In this document: positions 10,001-18,918 of the stretch, piece after piece
Numbering within the stretch: the first letter of the stretch is position 1
Layout of the letters: the number at the start of each line of letters is the position of its first letter
NCBI GenBank assembly: GCA_020852965.1
Contig: JADYZV010000142.1
Location: 1 to 64,000, forward strand
Direction: 5' to 3'
DNA length: 64,000 nt
Source: Pirellulaceae bacterium
GTDB taxonomy: Bacteria > Planctomycetota > Planctomycetia > Pirellulales > Pirellulaceae
Notes under the pieces: model-generated
What the model was told of the DNA's origin: nothing
Databases searched by the model: none
What the model saw: the letters and a program-made list of their open reading frames with translations, nothing else
Made by a program: the position numbers and the translations under genes

Positions 10001-10569
10001 GAGAAGTGTGTGTGGTGCATCGCCAAGTTACGATGACTCCGTTACAAGTACTGGTGCTGCTGAACGATCCGCAGTATGTGGAGGCGGCTCGTGCACTGGC
10101 ACAGCGGGCGATGGAGAGGAGTGTCGAGGGTGCTCATTTAATGTGGCCCGACGCTCCGCGTCGGAATGCGGCGCAACGGGCGATGGAGAGGAGCGCGGAG
10201 AAAGCTGAGGGGGAAGTGAGGGAGGAAGTGAGTGGGGAAGATAGTGGGGAAGATAGTGGGGAAGATAGTGGGGAAGATAGTGGGGAAGACGGGGACTCAC
10301 GACGCGGAGCGTCGAGCCACATTAATACAGCCAGCTTCATCTTTCGCTCGCTGACGGCGCGCGTTCCTACGGAGGGCGAACTGTCTGTGCTGCTAAGAAT
10401 GTTCCAAGAGCAAAAGGGCTTGTTGGCCAGCGATCCGGCCGGTCGCGACCAATGGTTGTCGATCGGCGATCAGCAACCCGCTCAAGATATCGACCGAGCC
10501 GAGCTGGCTGCCTGGAGCGCAGTTGCCAGTGGCTTGATGAGCTTCGATGAAACTGTGATGAAGAGATAG
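7024..10569 (+). CDS. Secreted DUF1549/DUF1553 protein with cytochrome-like motif and LamG insert
   Basis: A very large exported protein typical of planctomycetes. The frame is open from 6709, but ATG 7024 is preceded by AGGAGG at seven bases and opens a clear signal peptide ([20 protein letters not shown]), so I place the start there: 1181 residues. In order: a planctomycete cytochrome-like motif with CFLCH near residue 46, DUF1549 ([13 protein letters not shown]; then [12 protein letters not shown]), a LamG-like domain at about 490-720, and DUF1553 at about 800-1010 ([14 protein letters not shown]). The LamG and repeat insertions make it longer than usual. Two in-frame family C insertions lie at about residues 438-481 and 1039-1100. 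DUF1501 follows in an operon. The biochemical role is unknown; family members often sit near polysaccharide-degradation genes. Confidence 0.85.
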   Translation: MVPAACCLLLWCCTAWADEEAVARNTPTEIDFARDIRPLLSDRCFLCHGPDAEQRASDLRLDVQSSAHQLAIKPSDAANSELVRRITSDDADELMPPPDSNLKLNAAEQELLRHWIDQGGEYEQHWAFVAPERPAVPEIKQTAWPRSDLDCFVLNRLEQEQLSPSPPADAVTLIRRLTLDLTGLPPTLEELDSFLVDYEEQPDVAYERLVDRLLSSERYGERMAVDWLDVARYADTYGYQADRYRAMWPWRDWVVQAFNQNLGYDDFITWQLAGDLLPDATHEQILATAFNRNHRQTNEGGSVEEEFRSEYVADRVNTFGAAFLGLTLECCRCHDHKYDPITQREYYQFSSFFNSIDESGLYSHFTDATPTPTLLLPDDSQATELASVQAEIDCAQANLAEWQPSSGEFAAKFAGEFEEWRNRLPDVRLAETADPTEGNRRPSVEPHSSDSHGNRRRSVEPHLSDSHGNRRRSVEPHLSDSLRMQLERSLSESLVGDFSLDKVEDGKLLNRVDQTWSGTTADGPEPVSGRVGQGLRLSGDNTVSIKTGSDFTRDQPFTISLWLKATERFDRAVIFHRSQAWTDSGSRGYELLIENGKLSAGIIHFWPGNALRVVSSEELPLDRWVQVAVRYDGSSQAAGLSLFVDGQPVATEVVRDCLTKHIIGHDAAAALDLSFGQRFRDRGLKNGEIDELKVFTRDLSDLELKVLYLRDAAPENLAEVLHNVDQAALQDYFSRRHSQRVEQEAALRQLRERRNKLSSAIAEIMIMREQPTLRPTHILLRGAYDAPGELVERALPASILPTKIGPDASRLDLARWLVDPQHPLTARVAVNRFWQSLFGQGLVSTAEDFGLQGASPSHPELLDWLSVEFVESGWDVKRLLKAIVMSATYRQSSNPTPALLERDPENRHLARGPAGRLPAEMIRDTALAASGLLVETAGGAPVKPYQPEGLWEEKAGLTYERDTQAGSHRRSLYTYWKRTSPPPSMMTLDASNREVCVVHRQVTMTPLQVLVLLNDPQYVEAARALAQRAMERSVEGAHLMWPDAPRRNAAQRAMERSAEKAEGEVREEVSGEDSGEDSGEDSGEDSGEDGDSRRGASSHINTASFIFRSLTARVPTEGELSVLLRMFQEQKGLLASDPAGRDQWLSIGDQQPAQDIDRAELAAWSAVASGLMSFDETVMKR
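8337..8467 (+). repeat. Family C insertion in coding sequence: three 45-base units
   Basis: Three tandem 45-base units (period shown by 8382 and 8427) encode a 15-residue repeat, approximately [15 protein letters not shown], inside the DUF1549 protein between DUF1549 and LamG. Each unit contains CGGAGCGTCGAGCCACATT, the same core as at 10139, 10297, 23280 and 62322. The reading frame is kept because the period is divisible by three. Confidence 0.85.
10139..10325 (+). repeat. Family C pair plus 12-base tandem array in coding sequence
   Basis: A family C core on one strand (ATGTGGCCCGACGCTCCGCG at 10141) and another on the opposite strand (ACGCGGAGCGTCGAGCCACA at 10301) bracket a tandem array of GAAGATAGTGGG units (about 10230-10290, five copies, encoding Gly-Glu-Asp-Ser). 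The gene segment coding QRAMERS appears before (about 10102-10122) and again after (about 10174-10194) the first core, a 72-base duplication around the insertion. All of it stays in frame. Confidence 0.8.
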
Positions 10570-10577
10570 AGATAACC

Positions 10578-12080
10578 ATGCAAGACTATTCAGAGCATAA
10601 CGCCCAGAGTTTAGCAAGCCACTTGACTCGGCGTCACTTCTTCGGCCGCAGCAGCTTGGGGATCGGTACCGCCGCGCTGGCAGGTCTCTTCTCCGGTGAG
10701 CTGCGAGCTGCTGAGAATCGCAGCGATAGTACCGTACCCACTGACCTTCCGAGCTTGGCGCTGCGTGGCGGGGGAGTGCTACCCGCCTATCATCATGCGC
10801 CGCAAGCCAAACGGATCGTCTACTTGTTCATGAGTGGCGGCCCATCGCAAATCGAGACGTTCGACTACAAGCCGCAACTAAACATCGACAACGGCAAAGA
10901 GCTCCCCGCCTCGGTGCGCATGGGACAAAGGTTGACCGCCATGTCGGGCAATCAAGCGACGCTGCCCATCGCCGGTTCCATTTTCAAATTCAACCAGCAC
11001 GGCCAATCGGGTGGCTGGGTCAGCGAGCTGCTGCCTCACACTGCGGGTGTGATCGACGAATTGTGTGTGATCAAGTCGGTCTATACCGAAGCGATCAACC
11101 ACGATCCGGCTATAACTTTTTTGCAAACCGGTGCGCAAATTGCCGGTCGACCTTCGTTGGGAGCCTGGCTCGACTATGGTCTGGGGACCAACAACGAAAA
11201 CCTCCCGTCGTTCTGTGTGTTGGTGACCAAGAACAAAGCTGGCCAGCCACTCTACTCCCGACTTTGGGGTAGCGGCTTCCTGCCCGCCAATCATCAAGGG
11301 GTCCAGTTTCGCGCCGGAAAAGATCCGGTTCTGTATTTGTCTAATCCTGACGGAATTTCACGACACGCTCGGAGACGTTTACTCGATGGACTCAATGAAC
11401 TGCATCGACTCGAGTTCGAGCGGAGACTGGACCCCGCTATCGAGGCGAGGATCGAACAGAGCGAGATGGCCTTTCGCATGCAGACGTCGGTTCCCGAAGT
11501 GGCCGACTTTGCCGACGAACCGGAGCACATGTTTGAACTGTATGGACAGGATGCCAAAAACCCTGGGTCCTTCGCCGCCAATTGTCTACTCGCCAGACGT
11601 CTGCTCGAACGTGACGTGCGATGCGTGCAGCTATTTCATAAGGGCTGGGATCAGCACGGCGGACTCCCCGCCGGAATCACTCAGCAGTGTCGCGATGTCG
11701 ATCAAGCCTGTGCGGCCTTGGTTACCGATTTGCGAGCGCGAGGCCTGCTAGAAGACACGCTGGTGGTTTGGGGAGGCGAGTTTGGGCGAACCGCTTATAG
11801 TCAAGGTAAACTGACCGCCACCGACTACGGACGCGACCATCACCCCAGGTGTTTCAGCATGTGGATGGCCGGAGGTGGCGTGAAACCAGGTTTTAGCTAC
11901 GGCACGACCGATGAATATAGCTACAATATCGTCGAGCAACCGGTACACGTACACGATTTGAACGCTACCATCTTGCACTTGTTGGGCATCGATCATCAAC
12001 GATTGACATTCAGGTATCAAGGGAGGCGTTTTCGCCTGACCGACGTACACGGAGAAATCGTCGAACCCATTCTGGCTTAG
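10578..12080 (+). CDS. DUF1501 family protein with Tat signal
   Basis: A 500-residue protein of the DUF1501 family (sulfatase-like alkaline phosphatase fold). The N-terminus has a twin-arginine signal, [18 protein letters not shown] (about residues 15-32), so export in folded form by Tat is expected. Conserved stretches are [22 protein letters not shown] (written here in part), HQGVQFRAG and [15 protein letters not shown], with a late [17 protein letters not shown]. It starts eight bases after the upstream DUF1549/DUF1553 gene. That order is the standard planctomycete pairing, and the two products are assumed to work together at the cell surface. The catalytic role is not established for the family. 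Confidence 0.87.
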   Translation: MQDYSEHNAQSLASHLTRRHFFGRSSLGIGTAALAGLFSGELRAAENRSDSTVPTDLPSLALRGGGVLPAYHHAPQAKRIVYLFMSGGPSQIETFDYKPQLNIDNGKELPASVRMGQRLTAMSGNQATLPIAGSIFKFNQHGQSGGWVSELLPHTAGVIDELCVIKSVYTEAINHDPAITFLQTGAQIAGRPSLGAWLDYGLGTNNENLPSFCVLVTKNKAGQPLYSRLWGSGFLPANHQGVQFRAGKDPVLYLSNPDGISRHARRRLLDGLNELHRLEFERRLDPAIEARIEQSEMAFRMQTSVPEVADFADEPEHMFELYGQDAKNPGSFAANCLLARRLLERDVRCVQLFHKGWDQHGGLPAGITQQCRDVDQACAALVTDLRARGLLEDTLVVWGGEFGRTAYSQGKLTATDYGRDHHPRCFSMWMAGGGVKPGFSYGTTDEYSYNIVEQPVHVHDLNATILHLLGIDHQRLTFRYQGRRFRLTDVHGEIVEPILA

Positions 12081-12120
12081 CGCCAATCGAATACAAACTC
12101 TTCATTCAAGCAGAATAAAA

Positions 12121-12495
12121 ATGGCCAAGAACGTGTTGGGAACGGATCTCGAATCGTGCAGTACGGACCCCATGACTGGGTTCTACCGCGATGGGTGCTG
12201 CAATACGGGTGCCAGCGATGATGGGATGCACACGGTATGCGTGGAAGCCACTGAGGATTTCTTGCGATTCTCTAAGCAGAAGGGGAACGACCTTTCGACC
12301 CCAAACATGCTCTACGATTTCCCAGGCCTCAAAGATGGTGACCGTTGGTGTTTGTGTGTATTGCGTTGGAAGGAGGCTTATCAAGCCGGTCATGCCCCGC
12401 TGGTGAATTTGCGCGCCACGCACATATCCGCGCTCGAATTCATCGACTTGGAAGTCCTCAAAGAGTACGCCACCGGCGATTCGCTCGACGACTAA
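12121..12495 (+). CDS. DUF2237 family protein
   Basis: A 124-residue soluble protein, nearly identical in pattern to the DUF2237 family: NVLGTDLESCSTDPMTGFYR at the start, DGCCNTGASDDGMHTVC, FLRFSKQKGNDLSTP and FPGLKDGDRWCLCVLRWKEA, ending LEFIDLEVLKEYA. The conserved Cys residues (in YRDGCC and WCLC) are present. The family has no assigned function. The gene is single, between the DUF1501 gene and a toxin-antitoxin pair; the 230 bases after it hold nothing I recognise apart from the next promoter. Confidence 0.85.
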   Translation: MAKNVLGTDLESCSTDPMTGFYRDGCCNTGASDDGMHTVCVEATEDFLRFSKQKGNDLSTPNMLYDFPGLKDGDRWCLCVLRWKEAYQAGHAPLVNLRATHISALEFIDLEVLKEYATGDSLDD

Positions 12496-12665
12496 CTCGC
12501 TCACGCGGTTTGTTGAAGTTTTTCGGCCCACACCCGTTTTGCCCACGAATCACTCGAATGTACGCGAATACCATACAGCGAGTACCTACCGATTATGAGA
12601 CTTTTGGCCTTGCGTGTTACTGTCGGCAATCCAATTAGACATCTGTCGAACATGCGTGGCAAATA

Positions 12666-12694
12666 TTGACATTATTCGCCAGTAGTGGTAAGGT
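12666..12694 (+). promoter_or_regulatory. Likely sigma70-type promoter of the ParD/ParE pair
   Basis: TTGACA at 12666-12671 and TAAGGT at 12689-12694, with a 17-base spacer, lie 32 bases before the antitoxin start. The -35 is perfect and the -10 weak, as is usual for autorepressed toxin-antitoxin promoters. Confidence 0.45.
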
Positions 12695-12726
12695 TGTGTC
12701 ATCGACCGGCCACTGGAGAATTTGAA

Positions 12727-12972
12727 ATGAGCACATCGATCAATCTTTCGCTAACAGACGAGCTGCGAGCTTTTTTGGACGCGAATTCAGGTGACGGAAC
12801 ACTGTATTCAACGCCAAGTGAATACGTTCGCGATCTGCTTCGACAGCAAAAGGTTCGGCAGGAGGCAGCGGCCGCTCGCGATGCGATTCTTGAAGGCTAC
12901 CAGGACGCAACCGCTGGGCGAACACATGTGTATAAAGGTGATTTGCGAAGCCTGCTAAACAAGGTCGAGTAA
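12727..12972 (+). CDS. parD: ParD-like antitoxin
   Basis: An 81-residue protein with an N-terminal ribbon-helix-helix (STSINLSLTDELRAFLDAN) and the motif SEYVRDLLRQQK typical of ParD/CC2985 antitoxins; the C-terminal half would wrap the toxin. An upstream in-frame start exists, but the ATG at 12727 with GGAG 8-9 bases before it begins the conserved fold. The stop abuts the toxin start. It should bind its own promoter as antitoxin and as complex with ParE. Confidence 0.85.
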   Translation: MSTSINLSLTDELRAFLDANSGDGTLYSTPSEYVRDLLRQQKVRQEAAAARDAILEGYQDATAGRTHVYKGDLRSLLNKVE

Positions 12973-13356
12973 GTGGCTAAGAAAGCTACAGGCAGACCTG
13001 CAATTCATCTGACCGATCGCGCTCTGCGAGACATCGCGAGTATTGAAGCTTATTCGATCGAGCAGTTCGGAAAGCGTGTGGCGAGCAAGTATATTGACAA
13101 GCTCGAATCGGGAATCAATTACATTGCCGAGAATCCGAGTCTGCTTCGAGAAGAGACGCCATTTCATAGGTCACTTCGATTCTATCGCGTCGAGAAGCAT
13201 CTGCTCGTATGTGAGACAGCGATCGATACTCGAGTAATTATCCTGACCGTGTTGCACGCGTCGATGGATGTCCCGTCGCGACTCGCAGAGCTAGAACCAA
13301 GCCTCAAAGCAGAAGTTGAAATGCTCGCAAAGTGGTTGCGCGACGCACAAAAGTGA
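12973..13356 (+). CDS. parE: ParE-like toxin (RelE/ParE superfamily)
   Basis: A 127-residue protein starting with GTG directly after the antitoxin stop. It shows the ParE pattern: IHLTDRALRDIASIEAYSIE, FGKRVASKYIDKLESGINYI, ENPSLLREE, and the core strands SLRFYRVEKHLLVCE and VIILTVLHASMD. ParE toxins inhibit DNA gyrase, while RelE relatives cut mRNA. The YSIEQFG and HASMD patterns favour the ParE group. It is about 25 residues longer than the usual 95-100, with a charged C-terminal helix (LKAEVEMLAKWLRDAQK) as the extra part. Confidence 0.83.
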   Translation: MAKKATGRPAIHLTDRALRDIASIEAYSIEQFGKRVASKYIDKLESGINYIAENPSLLREETPFHRSLRFYRVEKHLLVCETAIDTRVIILTVLHASMDVPSRLAELEPSLKAEVEMLAKWLRDAQK

Positions 13357-13560
13357 ATGACACACTAGCGCTGCATCCATTCTCAATTTTTAGGAGGGAA
13401 TCCCAATATTTTGCCAGTGATTATTCTGCCTTGAGACTTTTGGGGGTGCGGGCAGAACCAAGGCTGGCAGAATGATCGGACATATTTGGGTGGTAGCGTC
13501 CAGCGAGAACTATCGCCTTTCTTTTCCTTTTTTGGTAGCTCCGTGTCAGTCTCGCTTGGG

Positions 13561-13579
13561 GCCAGTGTTTAATACTGGC
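13561..13579. promoter_or_regulatory. Small inverted repeat before the sigma factor gene
   Basis: GCCAGT and ACTGGC, six-base arms seven bases apart, end 15 bases before the sigma factor start, next to the AGGGGAC ribosome-binding site. This could be an operator or a translational hairpin; no promoter is clear around it. Confidence 0.3.
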
Positions 13580-13594
13580 AAAGGGGACGTTTTG

Positions 13595-14191
13595 ATGGCA
13601 GATATGCCCGACACGCAAGATAGTTTGATTGCCCAACTGCGAGACGCGGACAATTTCGATGCTTGGGAGTCGTTTGCTCGGCTCTATCGACCCGTCGTCT
13701 ATCGGCTGGCGCGAGCGCGTGGGCTGCAACATGCCGATGCGGATGATTTGTCGCAACAAGTCATGCTGTCGGTAGCTCGGGCTATTCCGCTGTGGCAACG
13801 TGACCCACAAACTCGATTTCGACACTGGCTGGCGCGCATCGTGCGTAATGCCATCCTCAATGCGCTGACTCGCAGCCGGCAGGATCGAGCTGCGGGAGGG
13901 AGCGGTTTCTTATCTGTAATGCACAACGTGCCTGCGGACGAGACGGAGATCGAGCTGCAGGTCGAGGTCGAATACCAACGACAGGTGTACCGCCGCGCGG
14001 CGGAAATCGTGCGCGACGAAGTGCAAGTGGACTCGTGGCGAGCCTTTGTGCTCACGGTCGTCGACGGAGAGCCAACGTCGGTCGTCGCCGAGCAACTGGG
14101 CAAGTCCATCGGAGCGATTCATGCCGTCCGTAGTCGCATTATGCGTCGCTTGCAAAACACAGTTCGAGAGCTGCTGGAGGCGGATGAATGA
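13595..14191 (+). CDS. RNA polymerase sigma factor, ECF-like, planctomycete kinase-linked type
   Basis: A 198-residue sigma factor. The start is placed at ATG 13595, which follows AAGGGGACG; the frame is open further upstream but that part is not conserved. Region 2 is WESFARLYRPVVYRLARARG with DADDLSQQVMLSVARAI (about residues 22-65) and the following FRHWLARIVRNAILNALTR. Region 4 carries the helix-turn-helix VVAEQLGKSIGAIHAVRSRI (about residues 165-185). It overlaps the kinase gene by ATGA (14188-14191), so translation is coupled. The kinase, with its zinc-finger-like N-terminus, is the obvious partner and probable regulator. A truncated paralogue lies at 46209-46329 on the other strand. 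Confidence 0.85.
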   Translation: MADMPDTQDSLIAQLRDADNFDAWESFARLYRPVVYRLARARGLQHADADDLSQQVMLSVARAIPLWQRDPQTRFRHWLARIVRNAILNALTRSRQDRAAGGSGFLSVMHNVPADETEIELQVEVEYQRQVYRRAAEIVRDEVQVDSWRAFVLTVVDGEPTSVVAEQLGKSIGAIHAVRSRIMRRLQNTVRELLEADE

Positions 14192-15711
14192 AACCCAATG
14201 CACCAACCTGCCCAACCGATCGGCTGGAAGCTCTGCTGAGTGGCACGCTATCGACGGTTGACGAAGCACTAGTCTCACAACACTTGGAGCAATGCCCATC
14301 TTGCCAGCGACAGCTTGAGACCCTGGCAGCCGCCGAAGCGAGCTGGCAACACGCCTCTGTCTATTTGCGCGACGATCCGCACGACTTGTCATCGATCAGT
14401 CAATTGGATCTTGAGCAACACGCCATTCCAGCACAGATCACACAAGTGCTCGATGCGCTCGACCCCACCGACGATCCGGCCATGCTGGGGCGGCTGGGAG
14501 GCTATGAAATATCCGGAGCGGTCGGAGCGGGTGGAATGGGTGTTGTGTTGAAAGGAATCGATCGCGCCTTGGATCGGACCGTAGCGATTAAAGTCATGGC
14601 TCCGCACTTGGCGACCAGCGGTGCGGCGCGACAGCGTTTTTCACGCGAAGCCCGCGCCGCAGCGGCCGTGATTCACCCCAACGTCATCGCAATACATTCT
14701 GTATGCACTGACACTGTGCTTCCTTTTCTGGTGATGCCCTACGTCGGAGCGGCTTCGCTGCAAAAGCGGATCGACTCGGAAGGCGCGTTACCTTTGGCCG
14801 ACATCTTGCGCATCGGTATTCAGATTGCTGCTGGTCTGTCCGCCGCCCATCATCAGGGACTGGTTCACCGCGATATCAAGCCCGCCAATATTCTCCTCGA
14901 CAAAGGGATCGAGCGACTGGTGATCACCGACTTCGGCTTGGCACGCGCCGTCGACGATGCCTCGATGACGCGTACCGGTGTGATTGCCGGAACGCCACAA
15001 TTCATGTCTCCTGAACAGGCGCGTGGGGAAGCCATCGATGCACGCAGCGATCTCTTTAGCCTTGGAAGCGTGCTCTATACGCTGTGTACCGGTCGAGCTC
15101 CGTTTCGGGCAGATTCGGCGCTGGCCGTGCTGCGGCGCATTACCGACAGCGACGCGCGACCGATTGCCGAGATCAATCCGACTGTACCACCGTGGCTGGT
15201 CCAAGTCGTCGAGCGACTGCATGCCAAGACGCCGCCGCAGCGGTACCCGTCGGCTGCGTACGTCGCCGAACTGTTGACTGAGTGCTTAGCGCATTTGAAT
15301 CAACCAGCAGAGCATCAATTGCCTGAGGAATTGCGTATGGCTAGTCAGCGGAAAACTATTTCACCCGACAAGTCGAAACGATTTGCCGCCACACTCGGTT
15401 CGACCATTGGTGTGGCGATTGCTATGGGTTTGCTTGTTGCCGGGATATTTGCGACATCAACATTTAACTGGTTCTCCGTTCAAGATACGAATGAGAGTGG
15501 TGCTGCGAAAACAAACAAGCTGGATGTTGTTTCGCCCCCTACGTTGCTGCCAGCGGAGGAGGCTCCTCCATCGACAACCACAGTGGTTAGACCCAACGAA
15601 ATACCTCTGCCTTGGGAGGCAGAGGAGCCCAAGCTCCAAAGCTGGGACGACCAACTCGGGCCAGTACTCGAACACATAAACCAACGGATACTCGAGAGCA
15701 ATGCTCTGTAA
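14188..15711 (+). CDS. Membrane Ser/Thr protein kinase with anti-sigma-like zinc finger
   Basis: A 507-residue protein. The N-terminus has a Cys (residue 8) and the HLEQCPSC pattern (HxxxCxxC, about residues 32-39) of zinc-binding anti-sigma domains. The kinase domain (about 105-380) is complete: glycine loop GAVGAGGMGVV, VAIK lysine, HRDIKPANILL, DFGLA and GTPQFMSPEQARG. One membrane segment (about 397-420) precedes a Pro-rich, acidic extracytoplasmic tail of some 85 residues. Overlap with the sigma gene and the zinc-finger N-terminus together suggest that this kinase holds or phosphorylates that sigma factor and releases it on a signal sensed outside the cytoplasm. That is inference from layout; the domain calls are direct. 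Confidence 0.87.
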   Translation: MKPNAPTCPTDRLEALLSGTLSTVDEALVSQHLEQCPSCQRQLETLAAAEASWQHASVYLRDDPHDLSSISQLDLEQHAIPAQITQVLDALDPTDDPAMLGRLGGYEISGAVGAGGMGVVLKGIDRALDRTVAIKVMAPHLATSGAARQRFSREARAAAAVIHPNVIAIHSVCTDTVLPFLVMPYVGAASLQKRIDSEGALPLADILRIGIQIAAGLSAAHHQGLVHRDIKPANILLDKGIERLVITDFGLARAVDDASMTRTGVIAGTPQFMSPEQARGEAIDARSDLFSLGSVLYTLCTGRAPFRADSALAVLRRITDSDARPIAEINPTVPPWLVQVVERLHAKTPPQRYPSAAYVAELLTECLAHLNQPAEHQLPEELRMASQRKTISPDKSKRFAATLGSTIGVAIAMGLLVAGIFATSTFNWFSVQDTNESGAAKTNKLDVVSPPTLLPAEEAPPSTTTVVRPNEIPLPWEAEEPKLQSWDDQLGPVLEHINQRILESNAL

Positions 15712-15736
15712 TAGTGATTCATCGCAGATGCAAATT

Positions 15737-16069
15737 GTTTAACGCCTAGCCGCAGTAGCTGGTGGAGCGGAAATGATTATTACTACGGAGATTTGGCACA
15801 AAGCATGATTGATTGAACCAGCGCAGGTATGCCAGCTACGTAGGCGCAGGCAGGAGCGGTGTCGATTGCACCCAGCCAGGACGCGCGTGCGCCAGAGCGC
15901 GAACCAAGCATGGTTGGCATTCGCATTGGAGCATAGCAGGTGGCTGTCGCAGGAGCCATCGCCTGCGTAGTCCGCGAGTGAGGGTTGGTTAGCGCCGTGG
16001 TGCATCAGAGACTTGTGTATTGCCCAAGTCACCTCGTGCATCGCGGCCTACTCCGGCTCGGCGTTAAAC
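15737..16069 (+). repeat. Family B element, copy 1 (333 bp)
   Basis: Begins GTTTAACGCCTAGCCG and ends CGGCGTTAAAC, so the termini form an inverted repeat of about 22 bases. Copy 2 follows directly at a 357-base period. The 15712-16459 gap holds only these two copies and short spacers. No convincing open reading frame lies inside. Confidence 0.88.
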
Positions 16070-16093
16070 GACTATTCATCGTCGATGCAAATT

Positions 16094-16426
16094 GTTTAAC
16101 GCCTAGCCGCAGTAGCTGGCGAAGCGGAAATGATCATTACTACGGAGATTCGGCACAGAGCATTATTGATTGAACCAGCGCAAGTATGCCAGCTACGTAG
16201 GCGCAGGCGGGAGCGGAGTCGATTGCGCCCAGCCAGGACGCGCGTGCGCCAGAGCGCGAACCGAGCATGGTTGGCATTCGCATTTGAGCATAGCAGGTGT
16301 CTGTCGCAGGAGCCGTCGCCTGCGCAGTCCGCGAGTGAGGGTTGGTTAGCGCCGTGGTGCATCCGAGACTTGTGTATTACGCAAGTCACCTCGTGCATCG
16401 CGGCCTGCTGCGGCTCGGCGTTAAAC
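16094..16426 (+). repeat. Family B element, copy 2 (333 bp)
   Basis: Nearly identical to copy 1, including the preceding spacer GATGCAAATT, so the pair probably arose by tandem duplication of a 357-base unit. It ends 33 bases before the next gene. Inverted ends are GTTTAACGCC and GGCGTTAAAC. Confidence 0.88.
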
Positions 16427-16459
16427 GATTGTTAGAACATTTATCGAAAGGAAAGCAAC

Positions 16460-18490
16460 ATGCGAAAACTTGATTGTTTCACGTATTTTACGTTCACTCT
16501 GTTCTTGTCCAGTGCAATGTGCGCGTTGGGACAAGAGCGGCAACTGGAACTGATCAACCCAGATGGCAAGGTTGCAACCGATTGCTTGGCAATACCGGTC
16601 ATAGCACCAAGCATTCACCTAAACGATCAACTCCAACTACAAATGACAAATGCGAGCGCCGAACATCCAAACCAATCGGCCGGCGATATAAGTCCATGGG
16701 CAGTACCACTGAATGTTGGCAAAAGTGGCCTGTTGAATGTCCCCGCTGAGGCGAAAGTAGTGGTAGCTCAGAACGAGCACGGATTCGCATTCGTCCCACC
16801 CAATGCGTTGTCCGGTAAAGCGAAGCTGCGCCCCTGGGCAAAATTGAAAATAGATGCATCTGCTTTCCCCGAGAAACTACGCAGTAAATATCAACTGCGC
16901 ATTCTGTGGCAAAACAGTTTTGCAGGTCAACTACCCGACGAGGTCCTTACACTTAACCGCCCTACCGAGGACCCGTTTGGCGGCCCCGGAAACGATGATC
17001 CTTTTAGCGATCGAGCAGCCGCACCGCTCGATTGGCGTTTTCACGACTACGTGACACGGACTCAAGTCGTAGATGTCGTTGACCAGATAGCTACCGTGCC
17101 GCCTGGAGAAGTTACTATTCTATTAGATCTTCTCGTTTCTGAATCGGCTGTGTCCACCTCGATACCGTTGGGCATTGTTCGCACGGCTAGTAACCAGACA
17201 GCTGAGTTTAGATTGCCAGAGCTCGGCTCCGTGCACGGTCAATTGCTCGACGACGCTAGTCTACCCAACTGGAGCGAGGCCAGAAATCAACCAACTCGCG
17301 TTTTCGCGATGCCTGGCCGCGCTGACGGTATTCCACCTCCACCAACTCAAGGCCAGCTACTGCCGAGCTTTCCGCGTTCGCAAGGTTTCGGCGACGACCC
17401 ATTTGCTGCCGTAGGGGTGACTGATCGACAATGGTTGGCGGACGCCTACGCACGTTACTGCGCCTCGGCGGATGGGACTGTATTCCGTTCCAGATTAGTC
17501 AGAATGGCTGAGGCTCCAGTCGACGAGCACGGCGAGTTTACGTTCGACGTTCTGCCGATTGGACCATACGAACTGCTCATTTCGCTTTCGGCTGGACCGA
17601 GTGACTCGTCCCCACAATACAGAGCGGCCCAGCAGCTTTCGACGGCGGGAGGTGGCACACGTGCAACGCTGAGATTTGTCGTCAAGTCAAATGAGCTATT
17701 GGATCTAGGAAGTGTTGCTAGGCGTGTCAAACAGAGTGAGGAGAAGGCGGCAATGATTAATGCTGGAGAGGTCTCAACACCCACTCTTAGCACGTTAGTC
17801 GAACCGAAAAAGTCAGCCGATCCAAACCAATTCGCGACCGCGGCCCATGCACGCATTGAGACAGCCTTAAACTATCTGGTACAAGATATAGCCTACCATG
17901 CGATTCCGCTGTCTAAAGTGATCGATTCTCTTAGCGACGACATGAACATCCCTATTGTTATCAATCTCTACGAGTTTGAACTGGGAGGGTTCTCTATGGA
18001 TGCACCGATTACTCTGAGCCTACCACCCGTCACTCTACACAGCCTGCTCAATCTTGTATTGGATCAGGTCGCCGGTGGCAAACTCACGTTTGTAGTCCGC
18101 GATGAAGTCCTACTCATTACGACTACCGAAGATGCTGCCAAGCATCCGAGTGTCACTTACAGCGAGGCGCAAACAACTCGCGGATCCACTGACTCCGCCA
18201 CAACTCCTCCAACTCGTGACCGTGCGGAGGAGATCGTCGAGAGTTGGTTGAAATCTGCACCTGAGAATGCCGACCGCTCGGAACTAAAGCAACTGCTCGA
18301 AACGCACTTGTCCGCCGAGTTCGATTCGCAGCAGCAAACGCGTCGAGCGGAGATAGATCGTTTGCAAAAGCTCCTTGAACAATCTCGCACGTGGCTAGAC
18401 GGGCGTCAGCGGCAGCGCGAACAGATCATCCAGCGACGGGTGCAAGAGTTATTAGTCGAACCGCCCGCCACGAATGCATTGTCAAAATGA
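16460..18490 (+). CDS. Secreted protein with secretin/TonB short N-terminal (STN)-like region and coiled coil
   Basis: A 676-residue exported protein of unknown function. Residues 1-24 are a signal peptide (ending MCALGQE). Residues about 475-560 resemble the STN fold: HAIPLSKVIDSLSDDMNIPI, then SLPPVTLHSLLNLVLDQVA and LTFVVRDEVLLITT. The C-terminus (about 600-670) is a charged coiled coil ending in QRQREQIIQRRVQELL. A similar coiled coil (RDHQRDEIIERRLSDL) is in the protein at 43508-45163, which also sits beside a sigma/kinase locus. The gene lies between inverted family B copies. It may be the extracytoplasmic partner or sensor input of the kinase; this is inference. AAAGGAAAG precedes the ATG. 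Confidence 0.7.
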   Translation: MRKLDCFTYFTFTLFLSSAMCALGQERQLELINPDGKVATDCLAIPVIAPSIHLNDQLQLQMTNASAEHPNQSAGDISPWAVPLNVGKSGLLNVPAEAKVVVAQNEHGFAFVPPNALSGKAKLRPWAKLKIDASAFPEKLRSKYQLRILWQNSFAGQLPDEVLTLNRPTEDPFGGPGNDDPFSDRAAAPLDWRFHDYVTRTQVVDVVDQIATVPPGEVTILLDLLVSESAVSTSIPLGIVRTASNQTAEFRLPELGSVHGQLLDDASLPNWSEARNQPTRVFAMPGRADGIPPPPTQGQLLPSFPRSQGFGDDPFAAVGVTDRQWLADAYARYCASADGTVFRSRLVRMAEAPVDEHGEFTFDVLPIGPYELLISLSAGPSDSSPQYRAAQQLSTAGGGTRATLRFVVKSNELLDLGSVARRVKQSEEKAAMINAGEVSTPTLSTLVEPKKSADPNQFATAAHARIETALNYLVQDIAYHAIPLSKVIDSLSDDMNIPIVINLYEFELGGFSMDAPITLSLPPVTLHSLLNLVLDQVAGGKLTFVVRDEVLLITTTEDAAKHPSVTYSEAQTTRGSTDSATTPPTRDRAEEIVESWLKSAPENADRSELKQLLETHLSAEFDSQQQTRRAEIDRLQKLLEQSRTWLDGRQRQREQIIQRRVQELLVEPPATNALSK

Positions 18491-18515
18491 CAAATGGTGC
18501 CGACTCGCTGAATTC

Positions 18516-18846
18516 GTTTAACGCCGAGCCGCAGCAGACCGCAGGTGCACGGGGGGAGTTGTTCAATAGGCGAGTCTCTGATGCACCACGCCGCGTGCCA
18601 ACCCACTATTGTCGGTCTGCGCAGGCGACGGCACTTACGACAGCCACCTGCTTCGCGCCAGGCGCACATGACAACCCACTCTGCCCGCTGGCGCACAGGT
18701 TTCGCACTGCGGCGCAATCGACTCCGCTTCTGCCTGCACCTACGCAGCCGGTATACTCGCGCTGATTCAACAACCACAACGTAGTAGCACTACTCCACAA
18801 TAGGCATCACTCACGATCCACCGGCTACTCCGGTTAGGCGTTAAAC
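18516..18846 (-). repeat. Family B element, copy 3 (331 bp)
   Basis: Opposite orientation to copies 1 and 2: its reverse complement aligns along most of their length, including the core read here as CTGCGCAGGCGACGGCAC. AATTC occurs on both flanks, which could be a target duplication. It starts 25 bases after the preceding gene. The rest of the 18491-18918 gap shows nothing else. Confidence 0.85.
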
Positions 18847-18918
18847 AATTCGCTCCGAGCCGCAGATTGCCCCTGCACTAGCCAAGCAGAGCGTTAGGCC
18901 GGCAATCCAAATTGACGC

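Noticed and set aside
7024-10569. Long minus-strand frames opposite the low-complexity parts (for example 10028-10340)
   Set aside because: They are Pro/Leu/Ser shadows of the GAAGATAGTGGG array and have no start context or domain.
15737-16426. Family B termini read as integron attC sites (GTTTAAC fits RYYYAAC, GTTAAAC fits GTTRRRY)
   Set aside because: The units are about 333 bases, far longer than known attC sites, no integrase is in the window and no cassette array is present. The match to short core motifs is expected from any such palindromic ends.
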